Below are positions 1 through 7,434 of a stretch of DNA of 19,623 nt, in pieces. Source of the stretch: JAAYFT01 sp041655755 (GTDB lineage: Bacteria > Bacillota > Clostridia > Tissierellales > Tissierellaceae); assembly GCA_041655755.1 (NCBI GenBank), contig JBBAEY010000041.1, positions 1 to 19,623 of the forward strand, written 5' to 3'. The notes below the pieces were generated by a model. That model was not told the origin of the DNA. It was given only the letters and a program-made list of their open reading frames with translations, and searched no databases. Every line of letters begins with the position of its first letter. Position 1 is the first letter of the stretch. The translations under genes were made by a program, and so were the position numbers.

Positions 1-1
1 G

Positions 2-1390
2 AAGGTAATCATAGTAGGCGCTGGAAAACTTGGATATAAGTTGGCAGAGTCTATGGTAATGGAAAATTTAGATGTAACAGTAATAGACAGCAATCCAAAG
101 GTGCTGAATTCAGTAAATGAGCAGCTAGATGTATTGACAGTACTTGCCAATGGTATAGATATTAGCATACTAAAAGAATTGGGTATAGGCCACTATAATC
201 TCCTGGTGGCATCTACAGATAGCGACGAGACCAATACCCTGATTTGCTCCCTAGCAAAAAAGCTGGGCTGCGAAAAAACCATAGCGAGGATTAGAAATCC
301 TGAATACATGAAACAACTGGACTTTATCAAGACTGAGATGGGAATAGATTATATAATCAATCCCGATTTGGCAACTGCCCAGTCCATAGAAAAATACCTG
401 TTGAAAAATTACAATTTTTACTCCGGGGACTTTGCAGGGGGCAAGGTCCAAATGGTAGACTTCAATATTGAACATATGGAGGAATTTGTCGGAAAAGAGA
501 TTAGGGATCTGGAAGACTTCAAGGGATTGCTGATTACAGCTATATCCCGGGAGGGCAGCATTATAGTGCCCAATGGTTCCACAGAACTCCTAGTCAATGA
601 CACCATATATGTCATAGGAAAGACGACAGATATCGAAAAGTTGAACCATAGAATAAGCCAGGACATTACCAAAAAGGAAGTGGAGAAGGTAATGATATTG
701 GGTGGCAGCAATATAGGCTTTTACCTGGCAGAGAAGCTGTCCAAGGCAAATATCTCCGTCACCCTAGTCGAAAAGGAGAAGGAAAGATGCCAGGAACTAT
801 CAGAGGCCCTGGGAGATGTCCTCATAATACACGGCGATGGAACAGACATACACCTGTTGGAGGAGGAGAGGATATCCTCCATGGATGCATTTGTAGGAGC
901 CACAGGCTTTGATGAAGAGAACCTCCTCATGGCCCTGATGGCTAAGCAATTAGGCGTAGCCAAAGCTGTGTCAAAAATCAGCAGGGAGAACTATACTAAA
1001 ATAATAGATAGGCTGGGTATTGACGCTGCCCTAAATCCCATTTATATTACCGTAAGCCATATACTGAAGTTCATTAGAGGCGGTAAAATTGTGGCTGTTT
1101 CCCTCCTAATAGGCGGCGACGGAGAGGTAACAGAAATCATACTGGACAAAAATTTAACCGTAATAGGAAAGAGCCTGGAGGAACTAAAGTTACCCCAGGG
1201 CATAATAATAGGAGTAATAGTCAGAAATGGCAAGGTAACCATACCCAATGGAAAATCTGTCCTAGAGGCCAACGACAGAATCGTAGTGTTTTCCTTAACA
1301 GACGATATGCCAACCCTCAAACAATTCTTCAAGTATCAAAAGGGAGGGGTCTTAAGTGAATTCTGGCATCGTGCTAAAGGTCTTAGGTAG
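2..1390 (+). CDS. trkA: Trk/Ktr potassium uptake regulatory protein TrkA (5' end outside window)
   Basis: This is the cytoplasmic NAD(H)-binding gating subunit of the Trk potassium uptake system; it binds the TrkH channel and controls its opening. The reading frame is open from base 2, so the start codon lies left of the window; the TTG at 41 and ATG at 53 are internal. Two RCK-N Rossmann halves are visible, with glycine motifs GAGKLG near the left edge (about 20-37) and GGSNIG near 700-717, each followed by an RCK-C region. The last RCK-C lies about 1085-1350. This duplicated layout and the length of about 460 residues match bacterial TrkA. Its stop lies 35 bases inside the next gene, trkH, which indicates translational coupling. 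Identification is secure; only the first residues are missing. Confidence 0.93.
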   Translation, partial: KVIIVGAGKLGYKLAESMVMENLDVTVIDSNPKVLNSVNEQLDVLTVLANGIDISILKELGIGHYNLLVASTDSDETNTLICSLAKKLGCEKTIARIRNPEYMKQLDFIKTEMGIDYIINPDLATAQSIEKYLLKNYNFYSGDFAGGKVQMVDFNIEHMEEFVGKEIRDLEDFKGLLITAISREGSIIVPNGSTELLVNDTIYVIGKTTDIEKLNHRISQDITKKEVEKVMILGGSNIGFYLAEKLSKANISVTLVEKEKERCQELSEALGDVLIIHGDGTDIHLLEEERISSMDAFVGATGFDEENLLMALMAKQLGVAKAVSKISRENYTKIIDRLGIDAALNPIYITVSHILKFIRGGKIVAVSLLIGGDGEVTEIILDKNLTVIGKSLEELKLPQGIIIGVIVRNGKVTIPNGKSVLEANDRIVVFSLTDDMPTLKQFFKYQKGGVLSEFWHRAKGLR

Positions 1391-2804
1391 TATATTAATG
1401 GTGGAATCCATATTTATGTTGCCCTCCTTGTTTATATCCTTATACACGAGGCAGGAAGACCTGTATGGATTTTTGATAACCATAATTGTAACCTTGGCTT
1501 TGGGGATAATATTTGCAATGAGAAAGACTAGGGTCAAGTCTATTAATGCCAAGGAGGGCCTAGCCATAGTGTCCATAGGCTGGCTCCTAGTATCTCTATT
1601 CGGGGCTCTGCCCCTTTATATTTCAGGATCTACGCCAACCTATATAGATGCAGTATTTGAGATAGTATCTGGCTTTACCACCACAGGGGCTACGGTAATA
1701 GCCAATGTGGAAGGACTGACAATGGGTATATTATTTTGGAGGTCCATTACCCACTGGATCGGCGGAATGGGCATACTGGTATTTACCCTGGCCCTGCTAC
1801 CTGCCTTGGGCATAGGGGGATTTCAAATATTTAAGGCAGAAAGTCCGGGACCCATAGCAGGGAAAATAGCCCCTAGAATAAAGGACACAGCAAAAATCCT
1901 ATATGGGACCTACCTGAGCATTACCATAATACAGGTAGTACTTTTGAAGTTAGGAGGCATGAGCCTCTTTGAATCTCTAGTCTATACCTTTGGATCTGTG
2001 GGCACAGGGGGATTTGCAACAAAAAATACATCTGTAGGGGCCTATCCCAGCACCTATATTCATCTGGTAATAGGTATATTTATGGTCCTATCTGGGGTAA
2101 ACTTCTCCATATACTATTCCATTTTCAAGGGAAGGTTCAAGGAGATGCTGCGTGACGAAGAATTAAGGCTCTACCTTATAATTATCATACTAGCAGTAGT
2201 GTCCATTGGTCTAAACCTATATAGGACCACTTATACCCATATAGACCTTGCCTTTAGGGACTCCTTCTTTCAAGTGAGTTCCATAATGACGACTACGGGG
2301 TACTCTACAGTGGATTTCGATTTGTGGCCCAGCTTTAGCAAGGCCATCCTTCTGCTACTAATGTTTATAGGCGGAAGTGCAGGTTCCACGGCTGGGGGAA
2401 TGAAGGTAGTTAGGATTTTAATTACATTGAAATTAATTAAGAGGGAAGTCCTCAAGATATTTCATCCAAGGGCAATGAGGCCAGTCAAACTCAATGGCAG
2501 AATACTGCCAAATGAAACCATAGCAGGAATATACAGTTTTACGGGCCTGTATATAATAATATTTGCAATATCCACTATTTTAGTAAGCATGGAGGGGGTG
2601 GACTTAGTAAGTTCAATGAGCTCAGTGGCAGCTACCTTGGGCAATATAGGGCCTGGACTTGGCTTTGTAGGACCTAGCAGCACCTTCAATGGATATAGCC
2701 AAATCACAAAGGTGTTTTTCTCCCTACTAATGCTTCTAGGCAGACTAGAGTTATTTACCATAATTGCCTTACTGGCTCCAAAAAACTGGAGAAGAGAAGT
2801 ATAA
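1356..2804 (+). CDS. trkH: Trk potassium uptake channel subunit TrkH
   Basis: This integral membrane protein of 482 residues forms the potassium-conducting pore and works with TrkA. The four pore-loop selectivity-filter repeats typical of the TrkH/TrkG/KtrB superfamily can be read in order: FTTTGAT (about 1672-1692), GSVGTGGF (about 1993-2016), MTTTGYST (about 2287-2310) and ATLGNIGPG (about 2632-2658). Long hydrophobic segments separate them. The GTG start at 1356 is preceded by a GGGAGGGG ribosome binding site at 1342-1349 and overlaps the end of trkA, so the two are one operon encoding both halves of the transporter. The length fits the family. No defect is seen. Confidence 0.94.
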   Translation: MNSGIVLKVLGSILMVESIFMLPSLFISLYTRQEDLYGFLITIIVTLALGIIFAMRKTRVKSINAKEGLAIVSIGWLLVSLFGALPLYISGSTPTYIDAVFEIVSGFTTTGATVIANVEGLTMGILFWRSITHWIGGMGILVFTLALLPALGIGGFQIFKAESPGPIAGKIAPRIKDTAKILYGTYLSITIIQVVLLKLGGMSLFESLVYTFGSVGTGGFATKNTSVGAYPSTYIHLVIGIFMVLSGVNFSIYYSIFKGRFKEMLRDEELRLYLIIIILAVVSIGLNLYRTTYTHIDLAFRDSFFQVSSIMTTTGYSTVDFDLWPSFSKAILLLLMFIGGSAGSTAGGMKVVRILITLKLIKREVLKIFHPRAMRPVKLNGRILPNETIAGIYSFTGLYIIIFAISTILVSMEGVDLVSSMSSVAATLGNIGPGLGFVGPSSTFNGYSQITKVFFSLLMLLGRLELFTIIALLAPKNWRREV

Positions 2805-2841
2805 AAAAAGATGTAAAAAAGAGATTAGAGCAAAAAAAAGT

Positions 2842-2884
2842 GGGTATATAAAGAGACAGATACCCTACTGGGGTATGTTGTTTT
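2842..2884 (+). terminator. Possible weak terminator or attenuator between trkH and the glutaredoxin gene
   Basis: ATACCC (2860-2865) and GGGTAT (2871-2876) form a 6-bp stem followed by GTTGTTTT. A second GGGTAT copy at 2842-2847 could pair with the same ATACCC, so two alternative hairpins are possible. The T-tract is poor, so this is weaker than the other terminators in the window. Confidence 0.4.
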
Positions 2885-2904
2885 GACGAGAAGGAGGGGA
2901 GAGA

Positions 2905-3135
2905 ATGTCAGTAATCGTGTATTCAACACCATCATGCCCATGGTGTAACAAAGCAAAAGAATACCTTGCTTCCAACAATGTTTCCTTTACAGATTATGAT
3001 GTAGCCAAGGACTATGACAAGGCTATGGAAATGGTAAGGAAATCTGGACAACAGGGAGTACCTGTGCTAGATATCAATGGAAATATTATTGTAGGATTTG
3101 ACAAGGTAAATATTGATAAACTACTAGGATTATAG
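2905..3135 (+). CDS. Glutaredoxin-like thiol-disulfide protein (NrdH/YruB type)
   Basis: A 76-residue thioredoxin-fold protein with the redox-active motif CPWC at residues 11-14, after the strand VIVYSTPS. The cis-proline motif GVPVLDI lies about residues 51-57, with a GFD element near residue 64. The length and layout match small glutaredoxin-like proteins of the YruB/NrdH type, which reduce disulfides in the cytosol. The electron donor and target cannot be told from the sequence. The ATG at 2905 has a strong AAGGAGGGG site just upstream. The gene sits alone between the trk operon and a strong terminator, so it is probably read from its own promoter or by read-through from trkH. Confidence 0.85.
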   Translation: MSVIVYSTPSCPWCNKAKEYLASNNVSFTDYDVAKDYDKAMEMVRKSGQQGVPVLDINGNIIVGFDKVNIDKLLGL

Positions 3136-3151
3136 GATTATAAGATAAAAT

Positions 3152-3184
3152 AATGCCCTGGCAATTTGCCAGGGCATTATTTTT
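3152..3184 (+). terminator. Rho-independent terminator after the glutaredoxin gene
   Basis: A perfect 12-bp stem (3152-3163 with 3167-3178) closes a 3-base loop and is followed by a T-run at 3180-3184. It ends the trk/glutaredoxin transcription unit. Confidence 0.92.
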
Positions 3185-3235
3185 GTGTGTATTTAGAAAA
3201 ACTGTTACAAGGGATAGGCTGTGGGCATATTGATG

Positions 3236-3264
3236 TTGTACTCCATTAGCATATGTGGTATGAT
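3236..3264 (+). promoter_or_regulatory. Probable sigma-A promoter of the SLH surface protein gene
   Basis: TTGTAC (3236-3241), a 17-base spacer and TATGAT (3259-3264) form a good housekeeping promoter about 40 bases before the start codon. It lies after the preceding terminator and before the AAGGAGGAGG ribosome binding site at 3287-3296. Confidence 0.6.
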
Positions 3265-3302
3265 TATTCTAAATAATAAGTTTCCTAAGGAGGAGGATTT
3301 TT

Positions 3303-6300
3303 ATGAAGAAAAAGCTGTCGTTATTAGTCGCTTTAGTGCTTATTCTATCCAGTACCACAACGGCCTTTGGGCAAGTGATTGATACAGAAAAACACTGGGC
3401 AGAAGACGTAGTAGAGTACATGGTAGAAAAAGGCATAATTCATGGATATCCTGATGGATCATTTAGACCAGAAAACAACATGACTAGGGCAGAATTTTAC
3501 AAAGTCGTAAATGAGCTGATGGGGTATACAGCAAAGACAAAAATCGGTTTTGAAGATGTTGTAGAAGGTGCTTGGTACTATGAGCATGTACAAAAAGCTG
3601 TAGGGGCAAAATACATTGAAGAGGCAGAGCTATTAAAGCCTGATGCAAATATTACCAGAGCAGAAGTAGCAAAGATACTAGGTTTAATATTTAGTGTAGA
3701 AGAGGACAGCGAAGCAGCAAAGGTATTTGCAGATTATGGCTCCATACCAAAAGACCTAAGGGCCGTCTTTGGAGGGCTAGTGAAAAACGGTTATCTAAGA
3801 GGATACCCAGATAAGACAGTGAGGCCAAAGGGAGAAATAACTAGGGCAGAAGTAGTACAAATGCTTAAAAATATCTCAGGTGAAATAGTAAACAAAAAAG
3901 GAAGTTATGAAACAGATGTTGAAGGCAATATGGTTATAAACACAAGAGATGTAGAATTAAAAAATATGACCATAGAAGGCAACCTTTATTTGACAGAAGG
4001 AATAGGCGACGGAGATGTTAGACTTGACAATGTAGTAGTAAAGGGAGAAATGAACATAAAAGGTGGAGGAGAAAACTCCATAGTTATAATGAATTCAAAG
4101 TTAAACAAGGTAGTAGTCGATAAGGCTGAGGGGAAAATTAGGGTAGTATTTGAAAAGACCTCAGTAGAATCGGTAAAAACGTCAAATGAAGTAAAATTAC
4201 AATTAAATGACGGAACAGAAATAAAAATTGTAGAATTAGATGGAAAAATAGAAGTAGTGGTTGAGAAAGGTGCAGCCATAGTCTCCTTAGATGTATTGAG
4301 CAGTGAAATAGTAATAGAGGCAAAAGGGGACATAGAGACATTAAATGCCAAAGAGGATGTAATAGTAAATGATAAGAAGGTAGAGAAAGGTCAGGAGCCA
4401 AAGAAGGTAGAAGGTGGACAAGTAAAAGATAGTGGAACAGCACCCAAGGCTCCAGCTACATCGACAGGTACTGGTGGCGGATCATCAGATGGGGGCGGCG
4501 GAAGTTATACACCACCTAGTGTAAGTGCTATTAGTATAACAGCAACAGTTGATGTTGACGGTACAGCAGTAGATGTAACAGGTGATGTTTACGAAGGTAA
4601 CACTGTAAACGTGGCACTATCATCAAATGGAACAACAATTTATTATACCACTGATGGTAGTGAGCCAACAACGGGATCTGATGTATATAGTGCTCCTTTA
4701 AACATCACAGCAACAACAACCATTAAAGCTTTTGCAACGAGAGCAGGCTATACTGCTTCTGGTGTTAAGGTAGAGACAATAACATTTGTTGCGGCACCTG
4801 ATCCGAAACCTGTAGCCCTCCATATGGATAATGATGGGTCTTCAGATGAGGTAATTAAATTTGTATTGTTTGAAATCTTCAGATATGGGCCTGATGCAGA
4901 TCCTACAGTGAAAGAAATAACAGAACTTGCAGCAGAAAACTTTACATTCAAAGATTCAAGTGATGGCGATGTTACATTTACATTTAATAATGACTTTGAA
5001 GACTATTCCATTACACCAGATGCTCAATTAGCTGCTGATTCATACACTATAGCATTTACTAAGGCTGGTTATGGGACGGAAACTTTGTCATTTACAATCA
5101 GCGATAGTGGTGGAGTAGTTAACAAGTCGTTCTTAGAGGATGATATTGCTTCTGCTGAAGCAAATAGAGACTCAGTAGGTGTGAGCGAGGATGGATTAGA
5201 AATAGAACCTGGTAATTACTGGGTTACTGCTCAAGATAAGACTGACTATCAAACAGCAATAGATGCTGCAATTGTAATTAGGGATAAAGGTGATGCAACA
5301 CAAGAGGAAGTTGACGATGCAGTAGCAGATCTTGAAGTAGCAACCAATACGTTTAATGATGCTAAGAAAAATGGATTAAAGCCAGTGGACAAATCTGCTT
5401 TAATCGCAGCAATAGCAGCTGCTGAAACAAATAGAGATAGTGTATTAGTAAGTGAGGACGGAACAGATGTCCCTCAAGACAAAAAATGGGTAACACAAGA
5501 CGTATTTGATATTTATTCTGGGGATGTAATCGGACCTGCAGAAAGTGTTAGAGATAATGCAGAAGCAACTCAAGCAGAGGTTGACCAAAAGGTAAGTCAA
5601 CTTGGGGGAGCTACAGATTGGTTTGATGGTGAGAAGAAAGATGGAACAAAGCCAGCAGTAGTAACTAGTATAGCAATAAAGAAAGCACCAACAAAGGTAG
5701 TATATACAGAAGGTGAAAATCTAGAATTAGCAGGCTTAGAAGTAATCTTAACCTATGATGTAGGTGATCCAGAAGATGTAGCCTTTGCTCAATTTGGTGC
5801 AAAAGGGCTGACAACATCTCCTGAAGATGATGATGTGTTAGCAACTACAGATATCAAGGTAACAATTACTCATACAGACAGCGGTCAGACAGTTGATCAA
5901 GCGATTACTGTAAATGCAGTAGGAGCCCTAGGTGGAACAGTAACCATCACAGGAACTTTAAAGTTTGGTGAAGAATTAACAGCAGATGTTAGCTCATTAA
6001 CAGGTAACACAGGAACGCTTAGCTATCAGTGGAAGCGTGGAGCAACAGATATTGGGACAGGTGCAAGCACATACACAACAGTAGCAGACGATATTGGTCA
6101 AACAATCACAGTAGACGTAACCAGCTCAGTAGAGACAGGCACCATTACAGGAACAGCATCAAGTACCATCGCTAAAGCAGACGGGCCTGGAGCACCAGCA
6201 GTAGTTGGTAGTGCAAGTGATGCCAACAACGAAATTCTAGTTGTAGGTGGCGAAGAGAAAATTACAGTAACCATTGGTTCAAACATGAATGACGCTTATG

Positions 6301-7001
6301 AGTATTCAGTTAACGCTGGAACCGATTGGGCAGATTTATCAGCAGGAGATATCACAGGATTAACCTCAACAGTTACTGAAATTCAAATCAGAGTAAAAGG
6401 AACCGCAACTCATGAAGCTGGAGCTGTAGCAACACAGGGAGTTACAGTAACAGATGCAGTAGGAGCCCTAGGTGGAACAGTAACCATCACAGGAACTCTA
6501 AAGTTTGGTGAAGAATTAACAGCAGATGTTAGCTCATTAACAGGTAACACAGGAACGCTTAGCTATCAGTGGAAGCGTGGAGCAACAGATATTGGGACAG
6601 GTGCAAGCACATACACAACAGTAGCAGACGATATTGGTCAAACAATCACAGTAGACGTAACCAGCTCAGTAGAGACAGGCACCATTACAGGAACAGCATC
6701 AAGTACCATCGCTAAAGCAGACGGGCCTGGAGCACCAGCAGTAGTTGGTAGTGCAAGTGATGCCAACAACGAAATTCTAGTTGTAGGTGGCGAAGAGAAA
6801 ATTACAGTAACCATTGGTTCAAACATGAATGACGCTTATGAGTATTCAGTTAACGCTGGAACCGATTGGGCAGATTTATCAGCAGGAGATATCACAGAAT
6901 TAACCTCAACAGTTACTGAAATTCAAATCAGAGTAAAAGGAACCGCAACTCATGAAGCTGGAGCTGTAGCAACACAGGGAGTTACAGTAACAGAGAGCTA
7001 A
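3303..7001 (+). CDS. S-layer-homology surface protein with chitobiase-type, FIVAR-like and Ig-like modules
   Basis: A 1232-residue secreted cell-surface protein. Residues 1-23 form a signal peptide (lysine start, hydrophobic core, cleavage near AFG-Q). Three SLH domains follow (about 28-72, 82-130, 141-190; motifs HGYPDGSFRPENNMTRAEF, KPDANITRAE and RGYPDKTVRPKGEITRAE). SLH domains bind pyruvylated secondary wall polymer. Residues about 200-385 are repetitive beta-rich sequence typical of clostridial SLH proteins, then comes a Gly/Ser/Pro linker (about 386-415). Next are a chitobiase C-terminal-type module (YYTTDGSEPTTG, about 430-495), two FIVAR-like helical modules (about 606-690 and 695-780, both with the motif NRDSV.VSEDG) and a bacterial Ig-like module (about 786-870). 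The protein ends in two nearly identical 180-residue units. There is no LPXTG or membrane anchor; anchoring is through SLH. The ligand is unknown. The ATG at 3303 has a strong ribosome binding site. Confidence 0.9.
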   Translation: MKKKLSLLVALVLILSSTTTAFGQVIDTEKHWAEDVVEYMVEKGIIHGYPDGSFRPENNMTRAEFYKVVNELMGYTAKTKIGFEDVVEGAWYYEHVQKAVGAKYIEEAELLKPDANITRAEVAKILGLIFSVEEDSEAAKVFADYGSIPKDLRAVFGGLVKNGYLRGYPDKTVRPKGEITRAEVVQMLKNISGEIVNKKGSYETDVEGNMVINTRDVELKNMTIEGNLYLTEGIGDGDVRLDNVVVKGEMNIKGGGENSIVIMNSKLNKVVVDKAEGKIRVVFEKTSVESVKTSNEVKLQLNDGTEIKIVELDGKIEVVVEKGAAIVSLDVLSSEIVIEAKGDIETLNAKEDVIVNDKKVEKGQEPKKVEGGQVKDSGTAPKAPATSTGTGGGSSDGGGGSYTPPSVSAISITATVDVDGTAVDVTGDVYEGNTVNVALSSNGTTIYYTTDGSEPTTGSDVYSAPLNITATTTIKAFATRAGYTASGVKVETITFVAAPDPKPVALHMDNDGSSDEVIKFVLFEIFRYGPDADPTVKEITELAAENFTFKDSSDGDVTFTFNNDFEDYSITPDAQLAADSYTIAFTKAGYGTETLSFTISDSGGVVNKSFLEDDIASAEANRDSVGVSEDGLEIEPGNYWVTAQDKTDYQTAIDAAIVIRDKGDATQEEVDDAVADLEVATNTFNDAKKNGLKPVDKSALIAAIAAAETNRDSVLVSEDGTDVPQDKKWVTQDVFDIYSGDVIGPAESVRDNAEATQAEVDQKVSQLGGATDWFDGEKKDGTKPAVVTSIAIKKAPTKVVYTEGENLELAGLEVILTYDVGDPEDVAFAQFGAKGLTTSPEDDDVLATTDIKVTITHTDSGQTVDQAITVNAVGALGGTVTITGTLKFGEELTADVSSLTGNTGTLSYQWKRGATDIGTGASTYTTVADDIGQTITVDVTSSVETGTITGTASSTIAKADGPGAPAVVGSASDANNEILVVGGEEKITVTIGSNMNDAYEYSVNAGTDWADLSAGDITGLTSTVTEIQIRVKGTATHEAGAVATQGVTVTDAVGALGGTVTITGTLKFGEELTADVSSLTGNTGTLSYQWKRGATDIGTGASTYTTVADDIGQTITVDVTSSVETGTITGTASSTIAKADGPGAPAVVGSASDANNEILVVGGEEKITVTIGSNMNDAYEYSVNAGTDWADLSAGDITELTSTVTEIQIRVKGTATHEAGAVATQGVTVTES
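5914..6453 (+). repeat. Tandem 540-bp repeat, unit 1 (within SLH protein gene)
   Basis: First of two head-to-tail 540-bp units coding 180 residues each. Each unit holds an Ig-like segment (around LSYQWKRGATDIGTG) plus a second beta-rich segment (around YEYSVNAGTDWADLSAGDIT). It differs from unit 2 only at 5958 (T versus C, silent) and 6358 (G versus A, Gly to Glu). Confidence 0.97.
6454..6993 (+). repeat. Tandem 540-bp repeat, unit 2 (within SLH protein gene)
   Basis: Second copy, directly adjoining unit 1 and ending two codons before the stop. The two differences are at 6498 (C) and 6898 (A). The near identity implies recent duplication or ongoing homogenisation. Confidence 0.97.
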
Positions 7002-7101
7002 TTAGTAAATCAAACAAGGCAAACAAACCACAAAACCCCCATATGCAAAGAGCCATTGAAGATTAAAAGTAAGTATCCAATAACAGATGCATAGTAAAAT
7101 G

Positions 7102-7136
7102 ACAGGGATATCGGTATGATATCCCTGTGGGGTTTT
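7102..7136 (+). terminator. Rho-independent terminator after the SLH protein gene
   Basis: A perfect 11-bp stem (7102-7112 with 7118-7128) with loop GGTAT is followed by GGGGTTTT. It ends the surface protein transcript. The 7002-7101 stretch before it holds nothing else I recognise. Confidence 0.85.
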
Positions 7137-7263
7137 AATTTGCTTTACATGTTGTTTGAATTAATTCATCCCAAGGCATTATTAAATCTAGTGTGCTTGG
7201 CTTGCTCTTGAAGTTAGTTTCTGGTAATCTTGTTAAAAGGAATTCTAAATATTTGTAGGGGTT
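7135..7263 (-). pseudogene. IS66-family transposase, C-terminal remnant
   Basis: On the minus strand, codons from about 7263 down to a TAA stop at 7137-7135 read as about 42 residues. They begin NPYKYLEFLLTRLPE and continue through LDLIMPWDEL. This matches, from memory, the conserved tail of IS66 TnpC transposases (pattern PYKYLEYLLERLP, then LLPW). The rest of the transposase is missing: the frame runs into unrelated sequence at about 7264. It is therefore a stump left by a deleted or decayed insertion sequence. It marks the left side of the accessory region, next to the host terminator. The fragment is too short for certainty, but the motif order is distinctive. Confidence 0.6.
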
Positions 7264-7418
7264 GGGTACTTGACACTACCTAGCAACTTGTTCCAGTAAT
7301 CAGCAGGCTTTTCCAAGCCAAAACATCGAATTAATAAGGCATGGGCAAGATGCAATGGTTCACCGCATCTTGCTTTTGTATATTCGTATAACGTAGTGTC
7401 TAGCTCCCTACTCAAATT
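7245..7418 (-). pseudogene. Unrecognised minus-strand coding fragment
   Basis: A minus-strand frame open from about 7418 to a TAG at 7247-7245 gives nearly 60 residues with ordinary protein composition. It includes LSRELDTTLYEYTKARCGEP, then LAHALLIRCFGLEKPADYW and NKLLG. I do not recognise the family. It overlaps the IS66 stump in a different frame near 7245-7263 and has no start of its own; upstream it would run into the papain-like gene on the other strand. I infer that it is the 3' part of a gene whose front was lost when the GC-rich block arrived. It could also be a chance open frame. Confidence 0.35.
7345..7377 (+). terminator. Hairpin with T-run upstream of the papain-like gene
   Basis: GCAAGATGC (7345-7353) and GCATCTTGC (7365-7373) form a perfect 9-bp stem with an 11-base loop, followed by TTTT. 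Read on the plus strand it resembles a terminator, which would insulate the next gene from upstream transcription. The same bases lie inside the minus-strand coding fragment, so the resemblance may be coincidental. Confidence 0.4.
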
Positions 7419-7434
7419 AACGGAGGTGATGTAA

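Noticed and set aside
4138..4443. Minus-strand leucine-rich open frame of about 100 residues opposite the SLH gene
   Set aside because: It is antisense to a well-supported coding frame, its low-complexity Leu/His content comes from the Glu/Lys-rich plus strand, and it lacks a ribosome binding site.
6098..6826. Two identical minus-strand open frames (6098-6286 and 6638-6826)
   Set aside because: They are identical only because they lie opposite the tandem repeats; there is no independent support.
7032..7136. AAAACCCC (7032-7039) and GGGGTTTT (7129-7136) as ends of a small element
   Set aside because: Only 8 bp, the right copy is already part of the terminator, and there is no target duplication; likely coincidence.
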